From Flavobacteriales bacterium (GTDB lineage: Bacteria; Bacteroidota; Bacteroidia; Flavobacteriales_F; PHOS-HE28), in NCBI GenBank assembly GCA_016699575.1, contig CP064979.1:4154001-4218000 (forward strand): a DNA stretch of 64,000 nucleotides. Reading direction: 5' to 3'. Below, one piece after another: positions 7,216 through 15,746 of this stretch. A program made the translations under genes and the position numbers. The notes beneath the pieces are model-generated. The model was given only the letters and a program-made list of their open reading frames with translations. It did not search any database and had not been told where the DNA came from. Each line of letters starts with the position of its first letter. Within the stretch, counting starts at the first letter, position 1.

Positions 7216-9657
7216 CTACTGCCCCCAGACCAGTCGCGTCGTAGCCTGGCGGCCGACCTCGTCGGTGGCGTGCAGGTAGTAGATGCCGGCGGGCATGTCC
7301 TCGCGGTGCAGGATGAGCGTGTTGGAGAGGCGCACCAGACGGATCACCTTCTGCCCTGCCTCGTTGTACACATCGATGGTAACGCGGCCGACGAAGGCCG
7401 AGCCGATGTGGATCGTGGCCATGTCGAACGCCGGGTTGGGGCGCACGCTGATGCTGGCCTCGCCGTCCACGTCAACGTCGTTCACGGCGGTTACGCCATT
7501 GGTGTAGGTGTTGAACACCGTGTTGGTTACGATGGCGGGGTTGTTATCGAAGTAGATCTCGGCGGTGTTCTCCACCACGGTGCCCTCGGCCAACGCGCTG
7601 AGCGGACGGATGGTGAAGCGCACGTAGCCCTGGCTGCCCACGTAGTTGCTGCCGCTGTCGGGCAGGTTGATGCCAAGGTGCTCGAAGCGCACAATGCCGT
7701 TCGCCTCCAGCACCACGTGCACGGCGTGGCTGCTGCCGACAATGTGCAGGGTCGAGGGGTCGAGGTTGGCGTCGAGCTGGTCCACGATCACCACGTCGGT
7801 GGCGGCCATGTTGCCGGTGTTCATGAAGCGCACGGTGTAGTCCAGCGTGCTTTCCATGGGCGTCAAGTGCTGCGCGCCGGTGCCGGTGGGCAATACCTGC
7901 TTGTCGTTGGGATCATAGGCGCACATGAGCATCGGGTGGTACGCGTAGTCCGTGGTGAAGAGCACCTGGCCGTTCTGGCGGGCCTCGGCGGTGATCACAT
8001 CGTTCATCAACGTGCCCAGGAAGCTGGCGTCGGCGGTGTTCACGCGCACTTCCACCTGGCGCATATGGCTGGGCTGCACCGCGGCGACATCCCAGATGAG
8101 CGTATTGCCGTTGATGCTGGTGGGCATCGGGTCGGCGCTGTTGAAGCTGCTGATGGCATCCAGCTGGAAGGTCATGCGCAGGTCGCGCATCTGGTTGCCG
8201 GTGTTGGTGGCGTGCAGGAAGTACGGCAGTGTCTGGCTGCAGGTGATGGGGCCGCTGGTCACGAACGTGTTGAACTCGTTCAGGGCGGTATTGGGCTGCA
8301 TGCCGAAGTCGCGCTCCATGGCCGATCCGTTCGGCGAGGACACGAAGGCGGCCAGGTTGCCGTTGCTGGTCAGGGTCCACTGGGCGGGTTGCCACACGGT
8401 GACCGAGTAGTTGCCGGGGCTGGCACTTAACCAGTACATACCGCTGTGGTTGGTGTAGGTGGTGCGACCGTCGCTCAGGTCCACGCGCGCATTGTAGATG
8501 CCGTAGTCGTTGCCGTTGAACTGGCCATCGGCGTTGTGATCATGGAACACGCGGCCACCGATCATCAGTTGCGCGTATTCCAGGTTGTCGTACCACACCA
8601 CGCGGTTCTGCGCGGCCGATCCGGCGAAGAACTCGGGGTCGCCATCGCCGTTGATGTCGCCGCCCACGATCACGTGGGCATTGTCCACGCCATAGGCCAC
8701 CACTTGCAGGGTACCGAAGGTGCCTTGGCCGTCGATATTCTCGTACCAGCCGATCTCGTCCGTGGCGTCGTTGGCCACGGCCACATCGCGATCGCCGTCG
8801 TTGTCCAGGTCCATCACCAGCACTTGGTCGGCGCTGATGCCAAGGCCCACGTTGCTCATGGGATCAAAGGCGAGTTGTCCGGTTATGCCGCGCTGCCAGT
8901 CCAGGCTGCCAGCAAGTGTCGAGGAGGAAACCAGGTCGGCCCGGCCATCGCCGTCCACATCGGTGAGGCGGCCCTTGCGATCCGTGCTCATGGGTTGCGC
9001 ACTGCTGAACGAACTGCCCATGTTCTGGCACCAACCCATCTCTTCAGGGATGCGCACGCTCCACACGAGGTCCAGATCGTTGTCGTCGTCCACGTCCAAG
9101 GCTTGCACTTTGGCGTTGTTGTAAACCGGGGTGATGGCCACGGGCATGCTCATGGTGCCTTGACCGTCGGTGTTCTCGCACCACGCCAGTTGGTTGATCG
9201 CCAGCACGAAGAAGGGGTCCAGGTCGCCGTCGCCGTCCAGGTCGGCGCTGCCGAGGTCGAGGGCGGTGGCGTTGGGGACCACATCGTAGGCCAAGCTCCA
9301 ACCCAGGTTGCCGAGGTTCTGGAACCACACCACCCCACCGTTCAATTCGCGGGAGGCGAGAATGTCCAGGTTGCCGTTGCCGTCGAAGTCGGTGACGTGT
9401 GCGCGGCTTTCGGTGCCGGTGCCGATGGTCACCACCGGGGCCCAGGTGCCCAACCCGTCGATGTTCTCGTAGTAGAGGATGCCGCCACGGCTGCCGATGA
9501 GCAGGTCCTTGTCGCCGTCCTGGTCCAAGTCCACCAGGTCAACGGTTTCGGGGCCTTCCACATACATCGATTGCTCGGGTCCGAACTGCGCGGAGGCGCT
9601 GCTCAGGATCAGGAAGGTGAAGGCGGCGGTGAGGGTAGTGGGGCGCAGGGAACGCAT
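7216..9657 (-). CDS. FG-GAP/VCBS repeat secreted protein with T9SS sorting domain
   Basis: An 813-aa surface or secreted protein. The start MRSLRPTTLTAAFTF gives a signal peptide ending SASAQ. The N-terminal half is built of FG-GAP/VCBS beta-propeller repeats with calcium-loop-like motifs such as DLDQDGDKD, DFDGNGNLD, DLDGDGDLD, DVDDDNDLD and DLDNDGDRD. The middle contains a CNA-B-like segment (GGRVFHDHNADG) and a DUF11-like conserved-repeat domain (LDYTVRFMNTGNMAATDVVI). The C-terminus (VRPNPAFD to TRLVWGQ) is a type A T9SS sorting domain. Probable adhesin or structural surface protein; no ligand can be inferred. Confidence 0.88.
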   Translation of the reverse strand: MRSLRPTTLTAAFTFLILSSASAQFGPEQSMYVEGPETVDLVDLDQDGDKDLLIGSRGGILYYENIDGLGTWAPVVTIGTGTESRAHVTDFDGNGNLDILASRELNGGVVWFQNLGNLGWSLAYDVVPNATALDLGSADLDGDGDLDPFFVLAINQLAWCENTDGQGTMSMPVAITPVYNNAKVQALDVDDDNDLDLVWSVRIPEEMGWCQNMGSSFSSAQPMSTDRKGRLTDVDGDGRADLVSSSTLAGSLDWQRGITGQLAFDPMSNVGLGISADQVLVMDLDNDGDRDVAVANDATDEIGWYENIDGQGTFGTLQVVAYGVDNAHVIVGGDINGDGDPEFFAGSAAQNRVVWYDNLEYAQLMIGGRVFHDHNADGQFNGNDYGIYNARVDLSDGRTTYTNHSGMYWLSASPGNYSVTVWQPAQWTLTSNGNLAAFVSSPNGSAMERDFGMQPNTALNEFNTFVTSGPITCSQTLPYFLHATNTGNQMRDLRMTFQLDAISSFNSADPMPTSINGNTLIWDVAAVQPSHMRQVEVRVNTADASFLGTLMNDVITAEARQNGQVLFTTDYAYHPMLMCAYDPNDKQVLPTGTGAQHLTPMESTLDYTVRFMNTGNMAATDVVIVDQLDANLDPSTLHIVGSSHAVHVVLEANGIVRFEHLGINLPDSGSNYVGSQGYVRFTIRPLSALAEGTVVENTAEIYFDNNPAIVTNTVFNTYTNGVTAVNDVDVDGEASISVRPNPAFDMATIHIGSAFVGRVTIDVYNEAGQKVIRLVRLSNTLILHREDMPAGIYYLHATDEVGRQATTRLVWGQ

Positions 9658-9857
9658 GGTTCGGGGAGATTTGGGCCGTCGGAACGCAAGAGGTGTTCGT
9701 CGGGTTTCAATCATCGTTCGTCCCGGAAGTCAAGTCTGCTCGTCGAGCCGCGCCCATGGCGGGACTGTGCAGGCCAACAACTTTTCACACCGGCGCGGCA
9801 CCATGCGCCTCCGGGCACGGGTTCCCATCGGGCCGCTAACCGCATCTTCGCCCGCCG

Positions 9858-11891
9858 ATGGCCTTTCTCTACCCTTCGTTCCTCTGGGCGCTCACGGCGC
9901 TGGCCATTCCAATCGCCATCCACCTCTTCCAGTTGCGCCGCTTCAAGCGGATCGACTTCCCCAACGTGCGCTTTCTACAGGCTGTCAGCCAGCAGACCCG
10001 CGCCCGGAAGAAGGTGCAGCACTGGCTGGTGCTCTTGGCCCGGTGCCTGGCCCTCGCCTGCTTGGTGCTCGCCTTCGCCCAGCCCTACGTGCCTGCAACG
10101 GGTTCCACCGACCCAACCGGGAAGCAGGCCGTCAGCATCCACCTCGACGACAGCTGGAGCATGGATGCCACCAACGAGAACAGCCGCTTGTTGGACCAAG
10201 CCCGGAAGGCAGCGCAGGATGCCGTACTGGCCTACGACGCCACCACCGAATTCCAAGTGGTCACCACGCGTGCAACCGGTCGACAACAATTGCTCATCGG
10301 CAGGGATGAAGCCCTTGATGCTGTGGGACAAGTGCAAGCAGGACCGTTCAGCCGACCGCTGAGTAAAGTGCTGGCCCGGCAGCGGGAGGCACTGGCACGC
10401 AGTGAGGCGCCCCGCAAGCGCGCTTTGGTCTTCACCGACCTGCAACGCACCACCACCGACCCGGAGAACTGGACCGACGACCCGATGGTGCGCACCGTGC
10501 TCGTGCCCCTGCCCGGCAGCGACCAGGCGAACCTGAGCGTGGACTCCGCTTGGTTCGAGACGCCCGTGCGCCGCACCGGCCAGCCCGAAGCGCTTCATGT
10601 GCGCATCCGCAACTACGGCGAGCGTGCGCTGGTGGATGTGCCCCTGCGGCTGTCCGTGAATGGCAAGCAACGGGCTTTGGCCTCCTTTGCCGTGGAAGCC
10701 GACACCCATGTGGATACCGTGCTGCGCTTCACCTCCGACCAGGCCGGGCCGCAGTGGGGCACGGTGTCCATCAGCGATCAGCCGGTGACCTTCGACGATG
10801 AACTCTTCCTCGCATGGACCGTGGCTCCGGCCATCAACGTACTCCTCATCGGCGGTGCGGATGCCGTTAGCGACGAGGCTATCACAAGCGTGTTCTCGGC
10901 CGACAGCGCTTTCAGGCTGACTTCCGCCGCCCTGCACGATGTGCGCCCAGAGCAAGTGAAAACTGCAGACCTCATTCTCGTGAACGCGCTGACGGAGGCG
11001 CCTAGTGGCGTGGCCCAAGTGGTGGCCGACCGCGTGCGGCAAGGCGCCAGTTTGGCCCTCTTCCCGAATGCCGAGGACGGCAGCCTGCTCAACAATCTGC
11101 TCGCACCGCTCATGGCGGGCAGCTTCGGCGCTCGCGACACGGCCAGCGTGAAGGTGGATGCCATCGATCTGCGCCAGCCGTTCTACCGCGATGTGTTCAG
11201 CGACATCCCCGCCAACGTGGACCTTCCCGTGGTTCGCACGCGCTACCGCCTGAGCACGCCCGCCGGTTCTGATGCCTTGCTCCGCTTGCAGGACGGTAAG
11301 CCCTTCCTGGTGATGGTCACTTCGGGTCGCGGGTCGGTTTACTTGGGCGCTGCACCCTTGGCCGAAAGCGGTGGCACGTTCACCCGCCATGCGCTGTTCG
11401 TTACCAGCCTGCTGCGCATGGCCGAACTGAGCCGGCCCATGGGCGGCCTCTACCACACGATAGGTCGCGATGGTGAAGCGGTGTTGGACATCGTTCCGCA
11501 GGGCGATGTCGTGCCGCACCTCATCGGCCCCGATGGTGTGGACCGCGTGCCAGCGTTGCGCCGCGCGGGCATTTCCCCTGCCCTGCTGCTCGACAATGAG
11601 GACCTGCCTACCGGCTCGCACACCGTGGTGCTCGGCACCGACACCGTGCAGCGTATCGCGCTGAACGCATCGCGCGGCGAGAGCGACCTCGGCGCTTGGA
11701 CCATCGATGAACTGAAGTCGGTGCTGCAACAGCGCGGCCTCACCACCTTCGAAGTGCTCGACGCCGAAGGCGAAGGCCTTTCTGTAAGTTTGACCGCGCT
11801 GGACCACGGCACCAAGTATTGGACCTGGTTCGTGGTACTGGCGCTCATTTTCCTGATCCTTGAAGTCGCATTGCTCCGGCTGCTGAAATGA
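9858..11891 (+). CDS. BatA-domain membrane protein with VWA-like region
   Basis: A 677-aa inner-membrane protein. Residues 1-80 form the BatA N-terminal domain: a hydrophobic helix (about 6-22), a basic RRFKRIDFPNVRFL loop, then a second helix (about 54-73). A von Willebrand A-like domain follows, with the metal-site motif D97-x-S99-x-S101. A DUF4159/glutamine-amidotransferase-like region comes next (INVLLIGGADAV, LFPNAEDGSLL), and the chain ends in a C-terminal membrane helix. BatA-type proteins in Bacteroidetes are linked to aerotolerance and envelope stress, often next to MoxR ATPases, which are absent here. The gene overlaps the dihydroorotase-like gene by 4 bp (ATGA). Confidence 0.82.
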   Translation: MAFLYPSFLWALTALAIPIAIHLFQLRRFKRIDFPNVRFLQAVSQQTRARKKVQHWLVLLARCLALACLVLAFAQPYVPATGSTDPTGKQAVSIHLDDSWSMDATNENSRLLDQARKAAQDAVLAYDATTEFQVVTTRATGRQQLLIGRDEALDAVGQVQAGPFSRPLSKVLARQREALARSEAPRKRALVFTDLQRTTTDPENWTDDPMVRTVLVPLPGSDQANLSVDSAWFETPVRRTGQPEALHVRIRNYGERALVDVPLRLSVNGKQRALASFAVEADTHVDTVLRFTSDQAGPQWGTVSISDQPVTFDDELFLAWTVAPAINVLLIGGADAVSDEAITSVFSADSAFRLTSAALHDVRPEQVKTADLILVNALTEAPSGVAQVVADRVRQGASLALFPNAEDGSLLNNLLAPLMAGSFGARDTASVKVDAIDLRQPFYRDVFSDIPANVDLPVVRTRYRLSTPAGSDALLRLQDGKPFLVMVTSGRGSVYLGAAPLAESGGTFTRHALFVTSLLRMAELSRPMGGLYHTIGRDGEAVLDIVPQGDVVPHLIGPDGVDRVPALRRAGISPALLLDNEDLPTGSHTVVLGTDTVQRIALNASRGESDLGAWTIDELKSVLQQRGLTTFEVLDAEGEGLSVSLTALDHGTKYWTWFVVLALIFLILEVALLRLLK

Positions 11892-13177
11892 AGGACCTCC
11901 TCCTGCGCAACGTCACAGTGATCGACCCCGGTGGCGATCAGCACGAAGCAGGAACCGACATTCTGATCAGCGGAAAGACGATCGCCCGCATCGGCAAGCG
12001 CTTGCAGAAGGGCAGCGCCAAGGAACTTTCCATTGAAGGTCTGCACGTGAGCCCCGGTTGGGTGGACCTGCGCGCGCACTTCCGCGAGCCTGGCGAAGAG
12101 TGGAAACAAGGCATCCTGAACGGCTTGGATGCGGCAGCGGCCGGCGGGTTCACCAGCGTTGCCGTGCTGCCGAGCACCTCACCCGTGCTGGACCAGCGCT
12201 CGGGCATCGAATTCCTGCTGCGCAAGGCGGGGGGGCATGCCGTAAGTCTGTTGCCGCTGGGTGCTATCACCAAAGGACTCAAGGGCGAACAACTCGCTGA
12301 GCTGTACGACCTGCAACAAGCTGGGGCCGTGGCCTTCAGCGACGACCAGCATCCCGTGCGCAACAGCCGCTTGATGCTGCTGGCCCTGCAATACTGCCGC
12401 AACTTCAACGGGTTGGTGATGTCCTTCGCCGCGGATCACGACCTCACCGCGGGCACCATGATGCACGAAGGGCCCATGAGCGTGCGCCTCGGTATGCGCG
12501 GGCAGCCGCCCGTGGCCGAAGCCATGGCCGTGCAGCGCGACCTGTCGCTGTTGGAATACACCGGTGGCCGCTTGCACATCGCCACCATCAGCACGGCGGA
12601 AAGCGTGGCGCTCATCCGCGCTGCGAAAGCGAAGAAGTTGAAAGTGACCTGCTCCGTGGCCGCCCACCACCTCCTCTTGGACGATGGCTGCCTGCGCGGC
12701 TTCGACAGCAACTACAAGGTGGTGCCCCCACTGCGCGATAGCGAGCACATCGACGCCCTGCGCGAAGGCGTGAAGGACGGCACCATCGATGCCATCGTCA
12801 GTGACCACCGGCCCGAGGATGTGGAGCATAAGAAGCTCGAGTTCGCGCACGCGGCGCCGGGCATCATCGGTCTGGAGACCGCCTTCGCCACGGCCAACAC
12901 CGTGCTCAAAGGCCGCATGACATTGAACCGCATCGTGGAGCGTTTCGCCAACGGACCACGCGCCGTGCTGGGCCTTCCCGCCGTGCACATCGCCGAAGGC
13001 TCCGAAGCCAACCTCACGCTCTTCAACCCCAATGAGGACTGGACGTTCGCCAGCAGCGACATCGTGAGCCGGGCGCAGAACACGCCCTTCATTGGACAGC
13101 GTTTCGTGGGCCGCCCACTGGGCATCGTGGCCAACGGCAAGGCCGTGCTCAGCGCCGCCTTGACTGCTGTGGCCTAA
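11888..13177 (+). CDS. Dihydroorotase-like amidohydrolase lacking HxH metal ligands
   Basis: A 429-aa protein of the multifunctional-complex type dihydroorotase family (pyrimidine synthesis, carbamoyl-aspartate to dihydroorotate). The TIM-barrel scaffold is clear: GWVDLRAHFREPG (58-69), AAAAGGFTSVAVLPSTSPV, GAVAFSDDQ and APGIIGLET. However, the first metal-binding HxH is R62-A-H64, and the usual DHAPH reads DHRPED, so the binuclear zinc site looks incomplete. Bacteroidota often carry such a homologue beside a true dihydroorotase. It may be a structural partner of aspartate transcarbamoylase or have diverged. It is translationally coupled to the BatA-domain gene. Confidence 0.8.
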   Translation: MKDLLLRNVTVIDPGGDQHEAGTDILISGKTIARIGKRLQKGSAKELSIEGLHVSPGWVDLRAHFREPGEEWKQGILNGLDAAAAGGFTSVAVLPSTSPVLDQRSGIEFLLRKAGGHAVSLLPLGAITKGLKGEQLAELYDLQQAGAVAFSDDQHPVRNSRLMLLALQYCRNFNGLVMSFAADHDLTAGTMMHEGPMSVRLGMRGQPPVAEAMAVQRDLSLLEYTGGRLHIATISTAESVALIRAAKAKKLKVTCSVAAHHLLLDDGCLRGFDSNYKVVPPLRDSEHIDALREGVKDGTIDAIVSDHRPEDVEHKKLEFAHAAPGIIGLETAFATANTVLKGRMTLNRIVERFANGPRAVLGLPAVHIAEGSEANLTLFNPNEDWTFASSDIVSRAQNTPFIGQRFVGRPLGIVANGKAVLSAALTAVA

Positions 13178-13192
13178 CCCCCTCTTGCCCTG

Positions 13193-13229
13193 TCACTCCG
13201 AGGCGGCTCTGCGCCGAGGAGTCCCGCCC
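13193..13229. repeat. TCATTCCGAGGAGTCCC-family palindromic repeat, divergent copy
   Basis: Starts TCACTCCGAG and ends GAGGAGTCCCGCCC. It lies 25 bp upstream of the GIY-YIG start. It resembles the reverse complement of the copy at 13786-13824 (CGCAGAGCC core) and the ends of the copy at 13624-13656. Confidence 0.65.
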
Positions 13230-13253
13230 GATCTTCGGCACACTCCTACTCCC

Positions 13254-13601
13254 ATGCGCCTCCGAGCGTACGACTACTGGGCGTACATCATGACCAACCC
13301 CACCAAGACGGTCACCTACGTAGGTATGACGAACAACCTTCCTCGCCGCTGTGCCGAACACCGCGCAGCGGCCGATGCGGGAGGGGGCTCCTTCGTTGGA
13401 CGTTACAACGTGCGCCACCTCGTGTACTTCGAGTACTTCGGCCAAGTGCTGGAAGCCATCGCACGAGAAAAGCAGCTCAAAAGCCTGCGGCGCGAGAAGA
13501 AGGCGAGGTTCATCAACGCCGCCAACCCGCGTTGGGTCTTCCTGGACCAGATGATCCTGACCGGTGAAGTGGATATCGGCTTGCCGTTGAAGCTGCAGTA
13601 G
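13254..13601 (+). CDS. Solitary GIY-YIG nuclease-domain protein
   Basis: A 115-aa single-domain protein of the small UPF0213/YhbQ-like GIY-YIG type, which cleave DNA via a conserved Tyr, Arg and Glu. The hallmark strands are seen as YWAYIM (8-13) and TYVGMTNNL (21-29), followed by the Arg/His helix RRCAEH (31-36). A later FEYFGQVLEAIAREKQLKSL helix is typical of the family. The start at 13254 is preferred because upstream sequence is a palindromic repeat. Repeats of one family flank the gene on both sides, and another copy is embedded in dapD 2 kb away. A role in moving or processing these repeats is an inference. Confidence 0.85.
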   Translation: MRLRAYDYWAYIMTNPTKTVTYVGMTNNLPRRCAEHRAAADAGGGSFVGRYNVRHLVYFEYFGQVLEAIAREKQLKSLRREKKARFINAANPRWVFLDQMILTGEVDIGLPLKLQ

Positions 13602-13623
13602 CGATGGTTACGCCTACGCTCCA

Positions 13624-13656
13624 TCATTCCGAGGAGTCCCCGACGAGGAATCCCGC
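13624..13656. repeat. TCATTCCGAGGAGTCCC-family palindromic repeat
   Basis: A 33-bp copy that begins TCATTCCGAGG and ends GGAATCCCGC. Its reverse complement is identical base for base to 15896-15928 inside dapD. It starts 23 bp after the GIY-YIG stop. Confidence 0.85.
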
Positions 13657-13785
13657 CCAAACCCAGCGGCGGAACCGTCGTTCAGCCGATCTGATGTGTT
13701 CGAACATCGAGCGGGATCCCTCCTGCGTCGGGATGACACAACACCAGTGTTGTGACACGGGATCTCCCCTTCTCTCCCCTCCTTT

Positions 13786-13824
13786 GTCGGGGCAAGCTCC
13801 GCAGAGCCTCCTCGGAATGACGGA
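13786..13824. repeat. Palindromic repeat related to the TCATTCCGAGG family
   Basis: Contains GTCGGGGCAAGCTCC then CGCAGAGCCTCCTCGG and AATGAC, in inverted orientation to the copy at 13624. The whole 13604-13840 gap is filled with such fragments (also GGGATCCCTCCTGCGTCGGG near 13720) and holds no gene. Confidence 0.6.
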
Positions 13825-13840
13825 GTGCTGGGTATAACCC

Positions 13841-14473
13841 TCAGCGCACTCCCTTCGCCCTCTCTTTAGCCTCCACTTCAGCCTTGTTGGCGGCGGCTTG
13901 GGCAGCGGGATCAGCAGGCCTTCCCTTCGCTTCGAGCTCGTTCTGCATGCGCCACTTCTCGATCAGCTCTTCGGGCGTATACTGCATGTTGTCGATCATC
14001 TGTGCAGCGTCCTTCGCGAACTGGTGGTCGGGGTAGCGTTTGATGACCTCTTCATACGCCAGCTTGGCATCGGCCTTCTTACCGAGTTCTTCCACGGTCA
14101 TGGCCTTCAGGTAGTACGTGTCTACCAGCTTGGGCCATTGCGGGTAGTCCTTGATGACGCGGTCGTAGAGCACCACGCTTTCGTCGGCGCGGCCGAGGGG
14201 CAGGGCTAGACCAGCGGCCCGGAACAAGTACTCCGGCGCCAGGCTGTCCTGCGGGAAGGCTTGGGCGTAGGCCTTGTACACGTCGAGCAGTTCCTGAGCC
14301 CCGCGCGCGTTGTAGATGGTGTCGTCCTCCATCTCATGGCGCATGCTATCGATGCGGGCTTGCATCATCGCGGCTTTGCCGGAGGTATCACCGGTGGAAG
14401 CGTCGGCGGGTTTGTCGCCGCCGCAAGCGCAGAGCAGGGCAACGGAAGAAAGGGTGACTGCGATCTGTTTCAT
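13841..14473 (-). CDS. TPR-containing lipoprotein
   Basis: A 210-aa lipoprotein with a short signal peptide and lipobox L-C-A-C ending at Cys17, so it is predicted to be anchored in the envelope. The middle shows tetratricopeptide-like helical pairs (AGLALPLGRADESVVLYDRVIKD, KAMTVEELGKKADAKLAYEE). The C-terminus is a charged Ala/Lys/Glu helix. It resembles the periplasmic YfgC/BamD-like TPR lipoproteins only in general architecture. Its start codon overlaps the stop of the def gene by 4 bp, so the two are cotranscribed. Function unknown. Confidence 0.75.
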   Translation of the reverse strand: MKQIAVTLSSVALLCACGGDKPADASTGDTSGKAAMMQARIDSMRHEMEDDTIYNARGAQELLDVYKAYAQAFPQDSLAPEYLFRAAGLALPLGRADESVVLYDRVIKDYPQWPKLVDTYYLKAMTVEELGKKADAKLAYEEVIKRYPDHQFAKDAAQMIDNMQYTPEELIEKWRMQNELEAKGRPADPAAQAAANKAEVEAKERAKGVR

Positions 14474-15051
14474 TTCACTGGCGTGAACCGCATTTTGTAC
14501 TTGGCGTCGGTCTTTCCATGGCTGATGTCGCGGAGCTTGCCTTTCAGCATGGTGCGCCGCAAGGTGGGCAGGTAGTCGATGAACAGCTTACCGTCCAGGT
14601 GGTCGTGCTCGTGCTGGATCACGCGCGCTGCGAACCCGCTGAACTCCTGCTCGTGCTCCTTGAAATCCTCATCCTGCCACTGCAGCACGATGGTTTCCTG
14701 GCGCTTCACCTCCTCGCGGATGCCCGGGATGCTGAGGCAGCCCTCCTCGAACGGCCACTCCTCGCCTTCCTCCTCCACGATGTACGGGTTGATGAAGACC
14801 TTCTTGAAGTCCTTGAGGAAATCGCGCTCCTCCTGTTCCAAGCCTTCATCTTCAGCGAAGGGGGAAGCATCGACGATGAAAAGGCGGATGCTCTGACCGA
14901 TCTGCGGTGCGGCCAAGCCCACTCCGCTCGCCTCGTACATCGTCTCGTACATGTCGGCGATGAGCTGCTTCAGCCCAGGATGACCGGGTTCGATGTCCGC
15001 GGCCACCTTCTTCAGCACGGGATCGCCATAAGCACGGATGGGGAGGATCAT
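14470..15051 (-). CDS. def: Peptide deformylase
   Basis: A 193-aa peptide deformylase that removes the N-formyl group from nascent proteins at the ribosome exit. All three motifs are present: GVGLAAPQ (43-50), EGCLS (103-107, metal Cys105) and HEHDH (147-151, two metal His plus the catalytic Glu). The start MILPIRAYGD is the canonical one. In-frame upstream codons back to 15126 overlap the end of ruvX and are not credible. The gene lies between ruvX upstream and the TPR lipoprotein downstream on the same strand. Confidence 0.96.
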   Translation of the reverse strand: MILPIRAYGDPVLKKVAADIEPGHPGLKQLIADMYETMYEASGVGLAAPQIGQSIRLFIVDASPFAEDEGLEQEERDFLKDFKKVFINPYIVEEEGEEWPFEEGCLSIPGIREEVKRQETIVLQWQDEDFKEHEQEFSGFAARVIQHEHDHLDGKLFIDYLPTLRRTMLKGKLRDISHGKTDAKYKMRFTPVK

Positions 15052-15100
15052 TGATGGAATAGGGCTATTGTTCCGAAGGGCCGCGAAAATAGCTGCGCCC

Positions 15101-15523
15101 TCAACCCCGGCGCTGCCGTTGCTCAAGCCAGCCCTGCAAAAGCACCGTGGCGCTGATGCGGTCCAGTTGGCCCTTATCGCGCTTGGCCATGCGGCCCTTG
15201 CCGCTGCTGTTCAAGGTCTGCTGCGCGATGCTGCTGCTGAAGCGCTCGTCCGTGGTCTCCACCCAATGCCCGGGGAAGGTCTTCCGGAGGGCTTCCACAA
15301 AGGCCAGCACGTTGGATGTGATATCGGTCGGTTGCCCGTCCAAGCCCACGGGCAGGCCCACCACGAAGCCGTCCACGTGGTACATGATGGTGTAGCGCTG
15401 CAGCCAAGTCATCACCTGTTCCGTGGGCACGGTTTCCAATGCGGAAGCAATGATGCCCAGCGGGTCGGTGGCCGCTAAACCCGTGCGCTTCATCCCGAAA
15501 TCGATGCCGATGACCTGCCCCAT
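15101..15523 (-). CDS. ruvX: Putative pre-16S rRNA nuclease / Holliday junction resolvase-like YqgF
   Basis: A 140-aa RNase H-fold protein of the YqgF/RuvX family, implicated in 16S rRNA 5' maturation or Holliday-junction resolution. Typical motifs are IGIDFG (5-10, catalytic Asp8), RTGLAATDPLG, VVGLPVGLDG and TTDERFSS. Length is normal for the family. The start MGQVIGID was chosen over an in-frame extension to 15559. It is first in a ruvX-def-TPR lipoprotein run. Confidence 0.93.
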   Translation of the reverse strand: MGQVIGIDFGMKRTGLAATDPLGIIASALETVPTEQVMTWLQRYTIMYHVDGFVVGLPVGLDGQPTDITSNVLAFVEALRKTFPGHWVETTDERFSSSIAQQTLNSSGKGRMAKRDKGQLDRISATVLLQGWLEQRQRRG

Positions 15524-15572
15524 TAGGCCGCAAGGTGCGCAGCCGTGGCCGTTCGCCAACGTGGGAGTTCAT

Positions 15573-15701
15573 ACCACAGAGGCACGGAGGCACAGAGGAC
15601 GCTCGAATACTCGAAGCCTGGACGTAGAACCATGTGGGGCTTCCGTAGTGATATCCTCCTCTTTGCCATTGATTTCTCCGTGGCTCCGTGCCTCCGTGGT
15701 C
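15573..15701. repeat. Long inverted repeat of the CACAGAGGCACGGAGG class
   Basis: The left arm at 15573-15597 and right arm at 15676-15700 are largely complementary 25-mers built from CACAGAG/GCACGGAG units, around a spacer of about 78 nt. It occupies the gap between divergent ruvX and dapD. Confidence 0.75.
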
Positions 15702-15746
15702 TTCATTCCCTCCTATTCCCCTACTTCGCCCTCCCAACCGACACGC

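Noticed and set aside
9658..9857. Gene in the 200-bp gap between the FG-GAP protein and the BatA-domain gene
   Set aside because: No plausible ORF, repeat or hairpin stands out; the gap appears to hold only the two divergent promoters, which I could not place.
8446..10362. 638-aa plus-strand ORF opposite the FG-GAP T9SS protein
   Set aside because: Antisense of the Asp-rich repeats of the real gene; its His/Val-rich translation has no domain structure and crosses the start of the BatA-domain gene.
9975..11807. 610-aa minus-strand ORF
   Set aside because: Mirror frame of the BatA-domain gene, which has clear domains, membrane segments and coupling to the next gene.
13604..13840. CRISPR array
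   Set aside because: Repeats are palindromic, of different lengths and orientation, with no regular spacers and no cas genes nearby.
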